From CAVVSD01 sp963750895 (lineage in GTDB: Bacteria; Actinomycetota; Thermoleophilia; Solirubrobacterales; Solirubrobacteraceae), in assembly GCA_963750895.1 (NCBI GenBank), contig CAVVSD010000003.1, positions 1 to 64,000 of the forward strand: a stretch of DNA of 64,000 nt, given 5' to 3'. The position numbers and the translations under genes were made by a program. The notes below the pieces were generated by a model. It made no database searches. It saw only the letters and a program-made list of their open reading frames with translations, and was not told the origin of the DNA. Below are positions 42,297-54,045 of this stretch, piece by piece; the first letter of the stretch is position 1, and each line of letters opens with the position of its first letter.

Positions 42297-42332
42297 GCCG
42301 CGCTCCCAACCCGCGGTCGGACGGTTCGGTCT

Positions 42333-42812
42333 ATGCCCAAGGACGTCATCCTCACTCCAGAAGGTCTCGAGAAGCTCAAGCTCGAGCTCGTCGACCTGCA
42401 GACGAACAGGCGGCGCGAAGTCGCCGAGCGGATCAAGGAAGCTCGCGCGTTCGGCGACATCTCGGAGAACTCCGAGTACGACGACGCGAAGAACGAGCAG
42501 GCCATGCTCGAGCAGCGCATCGCCTCCGTGGAGGAGAAGCTGCGCTCGGCGACGGTCATCGACGCGAAGGACCTGACCACGGACATCGTGCAGGTCGGCT
42601 CCGTCGTGAAGGTCGCCGACCAGGAGAGCGGCAAGGACCAGACGTTCACGATCGTCGGCTCGGCCGAGGCCAAGCCGCCGGAGCGCCTGTCGAACGAGTC
42701 GCCCGTCGGCCGCGCCCTCATCGGCCGCAAGCGCGACGACGTCGTCGAGGTCCCGCTCCCCCGCGGCGGCGCGCGCAAGCTGCGCATCACCGCCATCGAA
42801 GTCGGCCTCTAG
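42333..42812 (+). CDS. greA: Transcript cleavage factor GreA
   Basis: This 159-residue elongation factor rescues backtracked RNA polymerase. It has an N-terminal coiled coil (residues 1-75) with the acidic tip ARAFGDISENSEYDDAKNE, whose Asp/Glu pair coordinates the catalytic Mg in the polymerase channel. The C-terminal FKBP-like domain has VGSVVKV, SNESPVGRALIGRK. It precedes lysS by 10 bp, as is common in actinobacteria. Confidence 0.97.
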   Translation: MPKDVILTPEGLEKLKLELVDLQTNRRREVAERIKEARAFGDISENSEYDDAKNEQAMLEQRIASVEEKLRSATVIDAKDLTTDIVQVGSVVKVADQESGKDQTFTIVGSAEAKPPERLSNESPVGRALIGRKRDDVVEVPLPRGGARKLRITAIEVGL

Positions 42813-42822
42813 AGGCTCCGGG

Positions 42823-44275
42823 ATGGCCGACGAGCTGCTCGCCGTCCGGCGGGAGAAGCTCGATCGCCTGCGCGCGGACGGCATCGAGCCGTTCCCGCAC
42901 GCGTACCCGGGGGTCGAGCCGATCGCGGACGTCCGCGCGGCCCACGACGGCCTGGAGGCCGGTGCGGAGACCGAGGCGCGCCACCGCGTCGCCGGTCGCC
43001 TCGCCGCCCGCCGCGGCCAGGGCAAGATGGCGTTCCTGGATCTCGTCGACCGCAGCGGGCGCATCCAGCTGCAGGCGCGCGCCGACGTCCTCGGCGCCGA
43101 GGCGATGGAGACCCTGCTCGGCCTCGACCTGGGCGACCTCATCGGCGTCGACGGCGTCGCCTTCATGTCGCGCCGCGGCGAGCTGACCCTGCGCGTCGAG
43201 GACTGGGCGCTGCTCGCGAAGTCCCTGCGCCCGCCGCCGGAGAAGTTCCACGGCCTCCAGGACGTCGAGACGCGCTACCGCCGCCGCGAGCTCGACCTCA
43301 TCTCCAACGAGGAGACGCGCGAGCTCTTCGCCGCGCGCGCCAGGATCGTCACCGCGATCCGCCGCTCGCTCGACGACGACGGCTTCCTCGAGGTCGAGAC
43401 GCCCGTCCTGCAGCCGCTCTACGGCGGAGCGCTGGCGCGCCCGTTCACGACGCACCACGACGCGCTCGACCAGACGATGTACCTGCGCATCGCGACCGAG
43501 CTCTACCTCAAGCGGCTCATCGTCGGCGGTCTCGAGCGCGTCTACGAGATCGGCAAGAACTTCCGCAACGAGGGGCTGTCGCCGAAGCACAACCCCGAGT
43601 TCACGATGCTCGAGTGGTACGAGGCCTACGCGGACTACGGCGACGCCGCCGCGCGCCTGGAGAAGGTCGTCGGCGCCGCCGCCCAGGCCGCCGGGCTACG
43701 AGGGCGAGCTCGACTTCGGCTCCCCCTGGCGCCGCGTCACGTTCAGCGAGGCGATCCGCGAGGCGACGGGCGTCGACATCGACGCCAACCGCGACCGCGA
43801 GTCGCTCGTCGCCGCGATCCGCTCGGCCGGCGTGGACATGGAGGGCCTCGACCACCTCACGTGGCCGCAACTGGTCGACGACCTGCTCTCCAAGCACGTC
43901 GAGCCGACGCTCGTGCAGCCCACGTTCGTCCTCGACCACCCGATCGAGATCTCGCCGTTCGCCAAGGCGCACCGCTCCAAGCCCGGCGCGACCGAGCGCT
44001 TCGAGGCCTACGCGAACGGCATGGAGATCGCCAACGCCTTCACCGAGCTCAACGACCCGGACGAGCAGCGCGCGCGCTTCGAGGCGCAGGCGCGCTACGC
44101 CGCGGAGGGCGACGACGAGTCCCAGCCCTACGACGAGGCGTTCGTCCAGGCGCTCGAGCAGGGCATGCCGCCGACGGCCGGTCTCGGGCTCGGCATCGAC
44201 CGCCTCGCGATGGTCCTGACGGGCCGCGACACGATCCGCGACGTCGTGCTCTTTCCCGCACTGCGCGGAAACTGA
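42823..44275 (+). CDS. lysS: Lysyl-tRNA synthetase, class II, apparent frameshift
   Basis: This is an essential class II synthetase. The N-terminal OB-fold anticodon domain (GRLAARRGQGKMAFLDL, GRIQLQ) and motif 1/2 parts (RRRELDLI, IGKNFRNEGLSPKHNPEFTML) are in one frame. Near 43696 the frame moves on by one base, then SPWRRVTFSEAI, the LDHPIEISPFAK segment, NGMEIANAFTELNDP and motif 3 GLGLGIDRLAMVLTG follow to 44275. The corrected length is 483 residues and the segment is 3n+1. Because the gene is essential and both halves are fully conserved, the break is most likely a sequence error. Confidence 0.92.
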
Positions 44276-44282
44276 CGACTAC

Positions 44283-44304
44283 CGGCCTGGGGCACCTGGG
44301 GCCG
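44283..44304 (+). terminator. Short hairpin after lysS
   Basis: CGGCC and GGCCG arms (44283-44287, 44300-44304) sit 8 bases after the lysS stop. The stem is weak, so partial termination only is suggested. Confidence 0.35.
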
Positions 44305-44308
44305 TTGG

Positions 44309-44472
44309 TAGACTGCCTCATGCCCGCAATCCAACCCCGACCCTCATCTCATCGCGCTCCGGCGCCGATAGGAGGAGACAAGTCGGGTGCTTTGGTGACC
44401 CACGACCCAGCCGGACCACGCACGAACCGAGGCTAGAGGGCGCCACGCCCAGCAGGAAGGATCAGCAGCACC
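44309..44472 (+). promoter_or_regulatory. clpC promoter and leader with a three-codon reading frame
   Basis: TAGACT at 44309-44314 is a -10 candidate without a clear -35. The leader of about 150 nt contains GGAGGAG (44371-44377) placed 9 bases before GTG-CTT-TGG-TGA (44387-44398), a minimal upstream reading frame. No CtsR-type operator was recognised. AGGAAGG before the ATG is the clpC binding site. Confidence 0.4.
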
Positions 44473-47055
<2,583 letters not shown>

Positions 47056-47080
47056 CGCTCGAGGACAAGCAGTCGTGACG

Positions 47081-47104
47081 CGGGGCGGCCTCAGGGCCGC
47101 CCCG
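47081..47104 (+). terminator. Terminator hairpin after clpC
   Basis: A 10-bp perfect stem, CGGGGCGGCC / GGCCGCCCCG, with a TCAG loop lies 25 bases after the clpC stop. A 10-base palindrome TGCGTACGCA follows at 47112-47121. Confidence 0.65.
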
Positions 47105-47191
47105 TCGTCGTGCGTACGCATGCGCCCGGAGGAGGACCTGCCCTCACCTGACCGGCGGTTGACTCGTTCACTCTCGCTCGTGTGGAGGCGC

Positions 47192-49621
47192 GTGACCACG
47201 ACCCAGGACGTCAGCGAGGCGCTCGCGGGGCTCGGCGTCGAGGAGCTGCGGCGCCGCCAGAGCGAGGCGACCCGGCTGATCGACCAGGACGGCGTCGTCT
47301 ACCGCGACGCGAGCGGGCCTCGCGGCGGGCGGCGGCGATGGCGGCTGGACCCGATGCCCGTCGTCCTGGACTCGGGCGCGTGGGCGGAGATCGAGAGCGG
47401 GATCATCGAGCGCGCGGAGCTGCTCGACCTCGTCCTCACCGACCTGTACGGGCCGCGCGAGCTGCTGCGCCGGCACCTCATCCCGCCCGAGGTCGTCCTC
47501 GGGCATCCCGGCTTCCTGCACGCCTGCGACGGCATCCGCCTGCCGGGCGAGCACCAGCTCTTCAACTACGCCGCCGACCTCGGGCGCTGTGAGGACGGCA
47601 GCCTCGTCGTCCTCGCGGACCGCACGCAGGCGCCGTCCGGCTCGGGGTACGCGATGGAGAACCGGCTGGTCTGCCAGCGGGTGCTGCCGACGCTCTACCG
47701 CGACGCGGGCGTGCACCGGCTCGCGCCGTTCTTCCGCTGGCTGCGGTCGGCGCTGCAGGCCGCCGCGCCGCCCGACGTCGAGGACCCGCGGATCGTCGTC
47801 CTCAGCCCGGGCCCGTACAACGAGACCGCGTTCGAGCACGCCGTCCTGGCCTCCACGCTCGGGTATCCGCTCGTCGAGGGCTCCGATCTGACCGTCCGCG
47901 GCGGCTCGGTGTGGATGCGGTCGCTCGGCCAGCGCGAGCCGGTCCACGTGATCCTGCGCAGGGTCGACGACACCTACTGCGACCCGCTCGAGCTCAACCC
48001 GGAGTCCCAGCTCGGGGTGACCGGCCTCGTGCAGGCGACGCGTGCGGGAACGGTGTCGGTGGTCAACGCGCTCGGGTCCGGCGTGCTGGAGAACCCCGCG
48101 CTCGCGGCCTTCGAGGAGGCCGTCGCCCGCCATCTGCTCGGCCGCCCGCTGCGCCTGCCCGCCGTGCCGAGCTGGTGGTGCGGCGACCCGGTGGCGCGCG
48201 CGTACGTCCTCGAGCACCTGTCCGAGCTCGTGCTGCGGCCCACGTCGCCGATCCGCGGCAACGGGTCCGTGTTCGGCTGGGAGGCGTCCTCCGCCGAGCT
48301 GGAGGAGCTCCGCGCCCGCATCGAGGCCCGGCCGGCCGGCTGGGTCGGCCAGGCGGCCGCGACGACCGAGAGCGCGCCGACGCTGACCGGCGACGGCATC
48401 GAGCTGCGCCGCAGCGTGCTGCGCGCGTTCGCGATCCCGCGCGGATCGTCGTACGTCGTCATGCCCGGCGGGCTCACGCGCGTGGCGCCGGACAGCGGCC
48501 GCGGGCGCATCTCGGCGACCGCCGGCGCCGTGAGCAAGGACACCTGGGTGCTCGCGTCCGAGCCCGAGCGCCCGACGGGCTTCTGGCTGCAGAGCGGCCC
48601 CGTGACGCCGGGGCTCGGTCCCGGCGCGCTCATCCCGTCGCGCGTCGCGGAGAACCTCTGGTGGCTCGGGCGCTACGCGGAGCGCGCGGAGGCGGTCACG
48701 CGGCTCCTGCGGGTCGTCCTGGACCGGCGCAACGAGTTCGAGGCGGCGACGAGCGAGGCGGGCGTCGCCGCGCTGCGCGTGCTGCTGGCGGCGACGACGC
48801 GCGTCACCGCGACGCAGCCCGGCTTCACCGGCGACGACGGCCCGATGCGCCTCGCGGCCCCGGGTGACGAGCTGCGCTCGCTCATCGTCGACGACGCGCG
48901 CCCCGGCACGCTCGCCCACGCGACGCGCGGGCTCGTCGCCGCGGCCGAGGCCGTGCGCGACCAGCTGTCGCGCGACACGTGGCTCGTCGTCGGGAACCTC
49001 GACCGCGTGCTCGTCGGGGACCTCGGCGAGCCGCAGGCGGCGCTCGCGGAGATCATGCAGAGCCTCCTGGCGCTCAGCGGCCTCTTCGAGGAGAGCATGG
49101 AGCGCGACCTCGGATGGCGCCACATGGACGCCGGACGGCGCCTGGAGCGCAGCCTGCAGGTGCTCGCGCTGCTGCGCGCGACGGTCGGCCAGGCCCACGA
49201 CACCGCGACGGACAGCCTGCTGCTGGAGTCCGTGCTCACCGCGGCGGAGAGCATCATCACCTACCGGCGCCGCTACCGGTCCCAGGCGCAGCTGGAGACG
49301 CTCCTGGACCTGCTGCTCGTCGACGAGGACAACCCGCGGTCGGTCGGGCACGGGCTCGTGCGGCTCGCCGACGACCTCGATGCGATGCCGCCAGGCGCCG
49401 ACGGCCGGCTGCGCGAGGACCAGCGCCACCTCCTCCGCGTCTCGACGGCGCTGCGGCTCTGCGAGACGGCCTCGCTCGCCGAGACCGACGACCACGGCCG
49501 CCGCCACGCGCTCGAGGCGCTGCTCGCCGGGCTCGCCGACGGGCTGCTGCAGACCGCGGAGGCCGTCGAGCGCGTCCACGTCATCCACCGGCTGCCGCAG
49601 CGCTCGCTGCCGACGACGTGA
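47192..49621 (+). CDS. Circularly permuted ATP-grasp and alpha-E domain fusion protein
   Basis: This is an 809-residue fusion. Residues 30-470 match circularly permuted ATP-grasp proteins (DUF404/407 type): LLDLVLTDLYGPRELL, VLGHPGFLHACDG, VLADRTQAPSGSGYAMENR and SVFGWEASS. Residues 485-800 are the helical alpha-E (DUF403) domain: PSRVAENLWWLGRYAERAEA. In other bacteria these two are separate neighbours of a transglutaminase-like protein, as here, and are predicted to ligate amino groups to carboxylates on peptides. GTG 47192 follows GGAGG closely (3 bases). No activity is established for the family. Confidence 0.9.
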   Translation: MTTTQDVSEALAGLGVEELRRRQSEATRLIDQDGVVYRDASGPRGGRRRWRLDPMPVVLDSGAWAEIESGIIERAELLDLVLTDLYGPRELLRRHLIPPEVVLGHPGFLHACDGIRLPGEHQLFNYAADLGRCEDGSLVVLADRTQAPSGSGYAMENRLVCQRVLPTLYRDAGVHRLAPFFRWLRSALQAAAPPDVEDPRIVVLSPGPYNETAFEHAVLASTLGYPLVEGSDLTVRGGSVWMRSLGQREPVHVILRRVDDTYCDPLELNPESQLGVTGLVQATRAGTVSVVNALGSGVLENPALAAFEEAVARHLLGRPLRLPAVPSWWCGDPVARAYVLEHLSELVLRPTSPIRGNGSVFGWEASSAELEELRARIEARPAGWVGQAAATTESAPTLTGDGIELRRSVLRAFAIPRGSSYVVMPGGLTRVAPDSGRGRISATAGAVSKDTWVLASEPERPTGFWLQSGPVTPGLGPGALIPSRVAENLWWLGRYAERAEAVTRLLRVVLDRRNEFEAATSEAGVAALRVLLAATTRVTATQPGFTGDDGPMRLAAPGDELRSLIVDDARPGTLAHATRGLVAAAEAVRDQLSRDTWLVVGNLDRVLVGDLGEPQAALAEIMQSLLALSGLFEESMERDLGWRHMDAGRRLERSLQVLALLRATVGQAHDTATDSLLLESVLTAAESIITYRRRYRSQAQLETLLDLLLVDEDNPRSVGHGLVRLADDLDAMPPGADGRLREDQRHLLRVSTALRLCETASLAETDDHGRRHALEALLAGLADGLLQTAEAVERVHVIHRLPQRSLPTT

Positions 49622-50499
49622 CGACCTACCGCGTCACCCACCGGACGGAGTACGAGTACGAGGAGGACGTGGCCGCGAGCCACAGCCGCCTGCACCTCCT
49701 GCCGCGCGACGGTCCGGCCCAGACGTGCGTGAGCACCGAGATCGCCTCGCTGCCGCTGGCGGGCGACTACTCCGAGCACACCGACTTCTTCGGCAACCGC
49801 GTCGGCTACCTCGCGATCCACGAGACCCACCGCACGCTCGACATCACCGCCACCAGCGTGGTCGAGGTCGACGAGGGCGAGCGCGAGCCGTCGCTGTTCG
49901 GCGAGCGCCCGTGGGAGGCGGTCCGCGACGCGGTCTGGCGCGACGGCCGCCCGGACGCGGTCGACGCGATGCCCTTCGCGCTGGACTCGCCGCTCGTCGC
50001 GGCGTCCGATGCGCTGCGCGCCTACGCCGAGTCCTCGTTCCCGCCCGGCCGGGCGCTGCTCGACGCCGTCCTGGACCTCTCGTCGCGCATCCACGCGGAC
50101 TTCGCCTACGAGCCCGGCGCGACCGAGGTCGGCACGACCCTCGAGGAGGTGCTCGTCGAGCGCAAGGGGGTCTGCCAGGACTTCGCGCACGTCGGCATCG
50201 GGTGCCTGCGCTCCCTCGGGCTCCCGGCCCGCTACGTCAGCGGCTACCTGGAGACCGACCCGCCTCCCGGGCGGCCGAAGCTCGTCGGCGCCGACGTGTC
50301 CCATGCCTGGTTCTCCGTGCTCCTCCCGGAGGCGGGCTGGCTCGATGTCGACCCCACGAACGACCAGCTCGTCAACAGCCGCTACGTCGTCGCAGCGTTC
50401 GGTCGCGACTACCGCGACGTGCCCCCGATCAGCGGCGTCATCTACACCGAGGGCTCGAGCAGCACGTTGACGGTGAAGGTCGACGTCTCCGTGGTATGA
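49618..50499 (+). CDS. Transglutaminase-like cysteine peptidase/transferase
   Basis: This 293-residue protein has an N-terminal beta domain (TTYRVTHRTEYEYEEDV) and a transglutaminase-like core with the triad Cys186 (RKGVCQDFAH), His229 (SHAWFSVL) and Asp245 (DVDPTND). Family members act as bacterial transglutaminase-like peptidases or amidases. The GTG start overlaps the ATP-grasp/alpha-E stop (GTGA), so the two products are made together. No signal peptide is seen, hence cytoplasmic. The likely role is to cleave or transfer peptides made or modified by the partner. Confidence 0.92.
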   Translation: MTTYRVTHRTEYEYEEDVAASHSRLHLLPRDGPAQTCVSTEIASLPLAGDYSEHTDFFGNRVGYLAIHETHRTLDITATSVVEVDEGEREPSLFGERPWEAVRDAVWRDGRPDAVDAMPFALDSPLVAASDALRAYAESSFPPGRALLDAVLDLSSRIHADFAYEPGATEVGTTLEEVLVERKGVCQDFAHVGIGCLRSLGLPARYVSGYLETDPPPGRPKLVGADVSHAWFSVLLPEAGWLDVDPTNDQLVNSRYVVAAFGRDYRDVPPISGVIYTEGSSSTLTVKVDVSVV

Positions 50500-50506
50500 C
50501 CGCGGG

Positions 50507-51511
50507 GTGCGCGCCTTCGTCTGTGACCACTGCGGCCTGCTGCTCTTCTTCGAGAACAGCCTCTGCCTGCGCTGCGGTACCCCGCAGGGCTTCGTGCCCT
50601 CGCGGCTCGACCTCGCCACCCTCGAGCCGGGGTCGGACGACGAGCGCGAGCTCCGCCGCTGCGCCAACGCGCAGCTCGCGGAGTGCAACTGGATGCTGGA
50701 GCCCGGCGAGCCGGGCGTGCTCTGCCTCTCCTGCCGGCTGACGCGGACGCGCCCCAACGACGCCGATCTCGCCGGCCTGGCGGGCTTCGCGAAGACCGAG
50801 GGAGCCAAGCGGCGCGTCCTGGCCGTGCTCATGGACATCGGGCTCCCCGTCCGCGAGGGGGAGCTCATCTTCGACCTGCTGTCGAGCACCTGGGAGCCGG
50901 TCGTGACCGGGCACGCCGACGGCGTCATCACGATCGACCTCGCGGAGGCCGACGACGCGATCCGCGCGCAGCGCCGCGCCGAGCTCGGCGAGCCGTACCG
51001 CACGATGGTCGGCCACATCCGTCACGAGCTGGGCCACTACTACGAGTCGATCCTCGTCGACGAGACCGGGGCGCGCGACGCGTTCCGCGCGCTGTTCGGC
51101 GACGAGCGCGAGGACTACTCGGAGGCGATGGACCGCCACTACGCCCAGGGAGCGCCGCCCGACTGGGAGCAGGGCCACGTCAGCGCCTACGCGACGATGC
51201 ACCCGTGGGAGGACTGGGCCGAGACGTTCTCGCACTACCTGCACATCCGGGCGACGAAGCAGACCGCGGGCGCCTTCGGCATCCTCGTCACCGGGCCGCC
51301 GGAGGCCAACGACCCCGGCCTCATGGCGGTGCCGGCCGTCGAGCACGGCGACGACTCCTTCGCCGAGATCATCGACAACTGGCTCCCGCTGACCTACGCG
51401 CTCAACGCCGTGAACCGCTCGATGGGCCTCCAGGACCTCTATCCCTTCATCCTCGGGCCGAAGGTGATCGCGAAGCTGTCGTTCATCCACGGCAGGGTCG
51501 CCGCGCTCTGA
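50507..51511 (+). CDS. Zinc-ribbon putative metallopeptidase
   Basis: This 334-residue protein has an N-terminal zinc ribbon (Cys6, Cys9, Cys20, Cys23) and a gluzincin-like HELGH at residues 173-177 within VGHIRHELGHYYESI, with downstream HPWEDWAETFSHYLHI as likely third ligand and support. It matches the putative zinc-binding metallopeptidase family often found beside alpha-E/ATP-grasp/transglutaminase genes. It starts with GTG 7 bp after the transglutaminase stop. Substrate unknown; the context suggests peptide processing in the same pathway. Confidence 0.85.
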   Translation: MRAFVCDHCGLLLFFENSLCLRCGTPQGFVPSRLDLATLEPGSDDERELRRCANAQLAECNWMLEPGEPGVLCLSCRLTRTRPNDADLAGLAGFAKTEGAKRRVLAVLMDIGLPVREGELIFDLLSSTWEPVVTGHADGVITIDLAEADDAIRAQRRAELGEPYRTMVGHIRHELGHYYESILVDETGARDAFRALFGDEREDYSEAMDRHYAQGAPPDWEQGHVSAYATMHPWEDWAETFSHYLHIRATKQTAGAFGILVTGPPEANDPGLMAVPAVEHGDDSFAEIIDNWLPLTYALNAVNRSMGLQDLYPFILGPKVIAKLSFIHGRVAAL

Positions 51512-52092
51512 TGCTGGTGCCCATGCGCCTGGCGCCGGGGATCGCCGACGGATCGGTGACGGTGCTGCTGCGGCGCTGGAAGCGCCGGCAGGCGATCGTG
51601 GGCCACCGCTACCGGACGACCGCCGGGATCCTCGAGGTCGACGAGGTGGAGCTCATCGGCGTCGCCGACATCACCGAGGCCGACGCGCTCGCCGCCGGGG
51701 CGGCGGACGTCGCCGCGGCGATCGGGGAGCTGCGCGGGCCCGACGATCTGCCGGTGACGCGCGTCCGCTTCCACGTCGTCCACGAGCCCGATCCGCGCGC
51801 CGTGCTCGCGTCCACCGACGCGCTCACCGACGAGGACGTCGCGGCCATCGACCGGCGCCTGGAGCGGATGGACCGCGCCGCGGCGCACGGGCCGTGGACC
51901 CTCGCGACGCTGCAGGCGATCGCGGCGCGCCCGGAGGTCCGCGCGGGCGACCTCGCCGAGGCCGCGGGCCGCGAGCGCCTGGAGTTCAAGCGCGACATCC
52001 GCAAGCTCAAGGCGCTCGGCCTCACGCTGAGCTTCCCGATCGGCTACCGGCTCTCCGCGCGCGGCGAGGCCTACCTCGCGAGGCGCCGGTGA
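51511..52092 (+). CDS. ASCH-like domain protein with C-terminal winged helix
   Basis: In this 193-residue protein, residues 3-60 (MRLAPGIADGSVTVLLRRWKRRQAIVGHRYR in part, then GILEVDEVELIGVADIT) have the PUA-fold look of ASCH domains that bind RNA or modified nucleotides. Residues 125-193 look like a winged helix (LATLQAIAARPEVRAGDLAEA, then FKRDIRKLKALGL). The ATG shares its first base with the metallopeptidase stop, and its stop overlaps the next hyuA GTG, so it bridges both gene sets. Function is unassigned. Confidence 0.72.
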   Translation: MLVPMRLAPGIADGSVTVLLRRWKRRQAIVGHRYRTTAGILEVDEVELIGVADITEADALAAGAADVAAAIGELRGPDDLPVTRVRFHVVHEPDPRAVLASTDALTDEDVAAIDRRLERMDRAAAHGPWTLATLQAIAARPEVRAGDLAEAAGRERLEFKRDIRKLKALGLTLSFPIGYRLSARGEAYLARRR

Positions 52093-54045
52093 CCGGCGCG
52101 GCACTGGGCGTGGACGTCGGGGGGACGTTCACCGACCTCGCGGCGCTCGTCGACGGCCGTGTCGTGACCGCGAAGGTCCCGTCGACGCCGGAGGACCAGT
52201 CCGAGGGCGTCATGGCGGTCGTCGAGGCGGCCGGCCTGGGGGAGATCGCCGCGTTCGCCCACGGGATGACGGTCGCGACCAACGCCCTCCTGGAGCGCCG
52301 CGGCGCGCGCACGGCGCTCGTGACGACCGAGGGCTTCCGCGACGTCCTGGAGATCGGCCGCCAGGCCCGCCCGCACCTCTACGACCTCGCGCGCCGCCGC
52401 CCGCCCGCGCTCGTCCCGCGCGACCTGCGCTTCTGCGTGCGCGAGCGGATGGGGCCCGACGGCGAGCTGGAGCCGCTCGACGAGGACTCGCTGGCCGAGG
52501 TCGTCGCCGCGCTGCGCGAGGCCGAGGTCGAGGCCGTCGCGGTCTGCCTCCTGTTCGCGTTCCTGCACCCGGAGCACGAGCAGCGCGTCGGCGAGGCGGT
52601 CCGCGAGGCGCTGCCCGACGCCCACGTGTCGCTCTCGAGCGCGGTGCTGCCGGAGGTGCGCGAGTACGAGCGCATGAGCACGACGGTGGCCGACGCGTAC
52701 CTCGCGCCGCGCCTGGCGTCCTACCTGCGCGCGCTCGCCGAGCGGACGGGCGACGCCGGCCTGCCCGCCCCGCGGGTCATGCAGTCCTCCGGCGGCGTCG
52801 TGGATCTCGAGGACGCCGCCGAGCGCGCGGCGAGCTGCGTGCTGTCGGGGCCCGCGGGCGGCGTCGTCGGTGCCGCCTACGCGGGCGCCGCGAGCGGCTA
52901 CGAGGACCTCCTGACCTTCGACATGGGCGGCACGAGCACCGACGTCGCGCCGATCGTCGGCGGCGAGGTGCAGACGACGACGGGGTCGGTCGTCGCCGGG
53001 GTGCCGATCCGGCACCCGACGGTCGACGTGCACACCGTGTCCGCCGGCGGCGGCTCGATCGCCTCGGCCGACAGCGGCGGCGCGCTGCGCGTGGGGCCGC
53101 GCTCCGCGGGCGCGGACCCCGGGCCCGCCGCGTACGGCAAGGGCGGCGAGGAGCCGACGGTGACCGACGCGAACCTCCTGCTCGGGTACCTGCGCGACGG
53201 CGCGGAGCTCGGCGGCGGCGAGGTCGTCCTCGACCGGGGGAGGGCGGAGGCGGCGCTCGGCGCGCTGGGCTCCGAGCTCGGCCTCGACGCGATGGGCGCC
53301 GCGCTCGGCGTCGTGGAGGTCGCCAACGCGGAGATGGTGCGCGCGCTGCGCGTCATCAGCGTGGAGCGCGGCCTGGACCCGCGCGAGTTCGCGCTCGTCG
53401 CCTTCGGCGGCGCGGGCCCGCTGCACGCCTGCGCGCTCGCGGAGGAGCTCGCGATCGAGACCGTCCTCGTGCCGCGCGCCAGCGGCGTCCTGAGCGCCCT
53501 CGGGCTGGCGATCAGCGACATCCGCCGCGACCTCGTCGCGCCGCACCCGGCCGCGCTCGACGGGATCGACCGCGACGCGGTGGAGGAGACCTTCCGCGGA
53601 CTCGAGGAGCAGGCGATGGAGGGCGCGACGTGCACGCGCGCCGCGGACGTCCGCTACCGGCGCCAGTCCTTCGAGCTGACCGTGCCCGCCGGCGAGTGGG
53701 ACGACCTCGCCGAGCGCTTCCACGCCGATCACGAGCGCCGCCACGGGTACGCGATGCCCGACGAGCCGGTCGACGTCGTCTCGCTGCGGGTCACCGCGAC
53801 CGTGGAGGTCGAGACGCCCGACCTGGACGGAGGAGCCCGGAAGCGGAGCGGAGCCCGGCGACGAGCGCGAGGCGCGCTTCGGCGACGAGACCGCGACCGT
53901 GCCGGTCTACGACCGCGGCGCGCTCGGCGCGGGCGACGAGCTCGAGGGCCCCGCGATCGTCGAGCTCGCCGAGGCGACCTGCGTCGTGCGGCCCGGCTGG
54001 CGCGGGCGCGTCGACGACACCGGGACGCTGGTGCTGACCCGATGA
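52089..54045 (+). CDS. Hydantoinase A / oxoprolinase family protein, second copy, apparent frameshift
   Basis: This HyuA-type protein starts ALGVDVGGTFTDLAALVDG and has MTVATNALLERR, FDMGGTSTDVAPI, SAGGGSIASADSGGA and VAFGGAGPLHACAL. The frame breaks near 53829, one extra base among GGAGGAG. Afterwards FGDETATVPVYDRGALGAG through to LVLTR completes the C-terminal domain, ending at TGA 54043-54045, which overlaps the hyuB ATG. Corrected length is 651 residues. The GTG start overlaps the ASCH gene stop. It is clearly diverged from the copy at 5.2-7.3 kb, so substrate may differ. Confidence 0.9.

Noticed and set aside
43690..43705. Programmed ribosomal frameshift in lysS or tilS
   Set aside because: There is no slippery heptamer or downstream pseudoknot-like stem at either site, and breaks of the same kind occur in unrelated genes, so sequence error fits better.
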